A program made the translations under genes and the position numbers. DNA of 64,000 nucleotides, taken from Flavobacterium gawalongense (GTDB taxonomy: Bacteria > Bacteroidota > Bacteroidia > Flavobacteriales > Flavobacteriaceae). Positions within the stretch are counted from its first letter, which is position 1. Every line of letters begins with the position of its first letter. The notes beneath the pieces were generated by a model. It worked only from the letters and a program-made list of their open reading frames with translations. It had not been told where the DNA came from and did no database searches. Location of the stretch: positions 1 through 64,000 of the forward strand of contig NZ_VJZP01000015.1 in NCBI RefSeq assembly GCF_007097265.1, read 5' to 3'. This document shows positions 62,671 to 64,000 of the stretch, piece after piece.

Positions 62671-64000
62671 ATGATACACAAACATAAAGACGAAGCTGGC
62701 GGCAAACAATCGTGCTGTGCTTTAGACGAAAAAACGGATACTAAAACAGACGATGATGTGGGATGTTGTTCTTCTCATGGCGAGCCGGAAAATCACTCTG
62801 ATGACGGACACGATCATGACCATTCAAACTATAGCCAAAGTGTTTTTGGAATGTTTGTACCTTCAATAATAAGTTTAGTAGTATTGCTAATTGCGTTACT
62901 ATTTGATAATTTTTTTCCTCAATCCTGGTTTAGCGGTTGGATTCGAATTGTCTGGTATATTGTTGCTTATATTCCTGTGGGTTTGCCCGTATTGAAAGAA
63001 GCTTTTGAAAGTATACGCAAGGGCGATATTTTTTCGGAATTTTTTCTAATGGGTATTGCTACAATTGGTGCATTTGGGATTGGTCAATATGCGGAGGGCG
63101 TTGCTGTAATGTTATTTTATTCTATTGGAGAATTATTCCAGATGTTAGCGGTGAAGAGAGCCAAATCAAGTATCAAATCATTATTGGATCAAAGACCTGA
63201 TTCAGCAAATGTTGTTGAAGGCTTTGAAACCATTTCGAAAAAAGCGTCGGATATTGGCATTGGTGAAATCATTCAGTTAAAACAGGGTGAAAAATTAGCC
63301 TTGGATGGGAAATTGCTTTCAGATTATGCCACTTTCAACACAGCGGCATTGACAGGGGAAAGTAAACCAGATACGAAACGAATAGGTGAAATGGTTCTTG
63401 CCGGAATGATCAATCTCAACGCTGTTGCTCAAGTCGAAGTTACTGCTGTTTTTACGGATAGTAAATTGTCCAGAATTCTTGAAATGGTTCAGGAAGCCAC
63501 AGCTAAAAAAGCAACTACCGAATTGTTTATTAGAAAATTCGCCAAAATTTATACTCCAATAGTTGTGTTTCTGGCTATCGGAATTTGTTTAATTCCATTA
63601 CTATTTGTAGCTGATTATGTTTTCAAAGATTGGTTGTACAGGGCATTAATTTTCTTAGTAATTTCCTGTCCTTGTGCGTTGGTAATCTCTATTCCATTAG
63701 GTTATTTTGGTGGAATTGGCGCAGCCAGTAAAAACGGAATTTTAATTAAAGGCTCTACTTTTCTAGATATTTTGGCAACAATCCAAGTTGTGGTTATGGA
63801 TAAAACAGGAACATTAACTAAGGGTGTTTTTAAGGTTCAAAAAGTTGTAGCCGTAGGAATTTCTGAAGCTGATTTAGTAAAATATACTGCCACAATTGAA
63901 ACCAAATCGACACATCCCGTTGGTTCAGCAATAATTGAATATGCTAAGAATATTGTGAAAGATACTACAGTTACTGAGGTAAAAGAAATTGCCGGTCATG
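62671..64000 (+). CDS. Zn/Cd-type heavy-metal P-type ATPase (3' end outside the window)
   Basis: The frame opens at ATG 62671 and is still open at the window edge, with at least 443 residues. The N-terminus lacks a normal HMA domain and is Cys/His-rich instead (SCCALDEKT, GCCSSHG, HDHDHS). Membrane part: SCPCALVISIPLGYFGG holds the Cys333-Pro-Cys335 transport site; TGESKPD is the actuator motif; DKTGTL with Asp377 is the phosphorylation site; THPVGSAIIEYA carries the HP dipeptide. This pattern fits P1B-2 pumps that export Zn(II), Cd(II) or Pb(II). Confidence 0.9.
   Translation, partial: MIHKHKDEAGGKQSCCALDEKTDTKTDDDVGCCSSHGEPENHSDDGHDHDHSNYSQSVFGMFVPSIISLVVLLIALLFDNFFPQSWFSGWIRIVWYIVAYIPVGLPVLKEAFESIRKGDIFSEFFLMGIATIGAFGIGQYAEGVAVMLFYSIGELFQMLAVKRAKSSIKSLLDQRPDSANVVEGFETISKKASDIGIGEIIQLKQGEKLALDGKLLSDYATFNTAALTGESKPDTKRIGEMVLAGMINLNAVAQVEVTAVFTDSKLSRILEMVQEATAKKATTELFIRKFAKIYTPIVVFLAIGICLIPLLFVADYVFKDWLYRALIFLVISCPCALVISIPLGYFGGIGAASKNGILIKGSTFLDILATIQVVVMDKTGTLTKGVFKVQKVVAVGISEADLVKYTATIETKSTHPVGSAIIEYAKNIVKDTTVTEVKEIAGH

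Overview
The window is an AT-rich bacterial chromosome segment that fits Flavobacterium or a close relative (Bacteroidota, Flavobacteriaceae). The signs are promoters of the Bacteroidota type (TTG about 17-20 bases before TAnnTTTG), start codons without Shine-Dalgarno sequences, secreted proteins whose signal peptides end in Ala-Gln or Ser-Gln, and many family-typical genes: a RimK ligase fused to a protease domain, ClpC, GyrA with an acidic tail, a THUMP-like methyltransferase, LptD and a GH3/beta-lactamase fusion. I saw no rRNA, prophage, CRISPR array or complete insertion sequence.

Layout. 1-6.7 kb is the accessory part: a truncated gene, a GNAT acetyltransferase, an operon of a Tat-signal methyltransferase and a membrane-anchored FAD oxidase, a SYLF lipid-binding protein and an ankyrin protein, separated by hairpin repeats and three copies of a roughly 45-base repeat. 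6.7-8.6 kb holds a DUF4143 ATPase gene inserted at the 3' end of thrC; a second copy of the last 33 thrC codons and the probable original terminator lie on its far side. 8.5-13.6 kb is the threonine operon thrA-thrB-thrC (minus strand), preceded by a 32-residue leader peptide with seven consecutive Thr codons and an attenuator-like hairpin. 13.9-17.5 kb carries hutH and the DUF47/Pit phosphate-transport pair. 17.6-21.5 kb is a stress or redox group: GNAT, OsmC, two pirins, a Crp/Fnr regulator and a YetF-like protein. 21.6-28.5 kb holds the RimK fusion, clpC and gyrA.

28.6-33.3 kb contains two tandem paralogous TPR proteins, an NlpC/P60 peptidase and a thiolase. 33.5-33.8 kb is a tRNA cluster (Ser-GCU, Pro-UGG, Arg-UCU) with a strong promoter and a terminator. 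33.9-41.5 kb holds a VanX-like dipeptidase, a THUMP-like methyltransferase, an AI-2E family transporter, an M43 lipoprotease, and a translation-related run (TrmH-like, DUF4159, RsmE, TsaD). 41.7-46.1 kb is a giant TamB. 46.5-49.9 kb is central sugar metabolism (pfkA, gapA, an N-acetylglucosamine-kinase-like gene, mgsA). 49.9-61.8 kb is an envelope block: RidA, LptD, and divergently an amidase, MlaD, two Fe-S proteins with a small HAD protein between them, a conserved unknown and the GH3/beta-lactamase lipoprotein. A PAP2 phosphatase and the 5' part of a Zn/Cd-type P-type ATPase close the window.

The strongest observations are the Thr-codon attenuator of the thr operon, the gene-end-restoring insertion at thrC, the exported methyltransferase/FAD oxidase pair, and the non-ATG starts of three envelope lipid-transport genes (tamB, lptD, mlaD).
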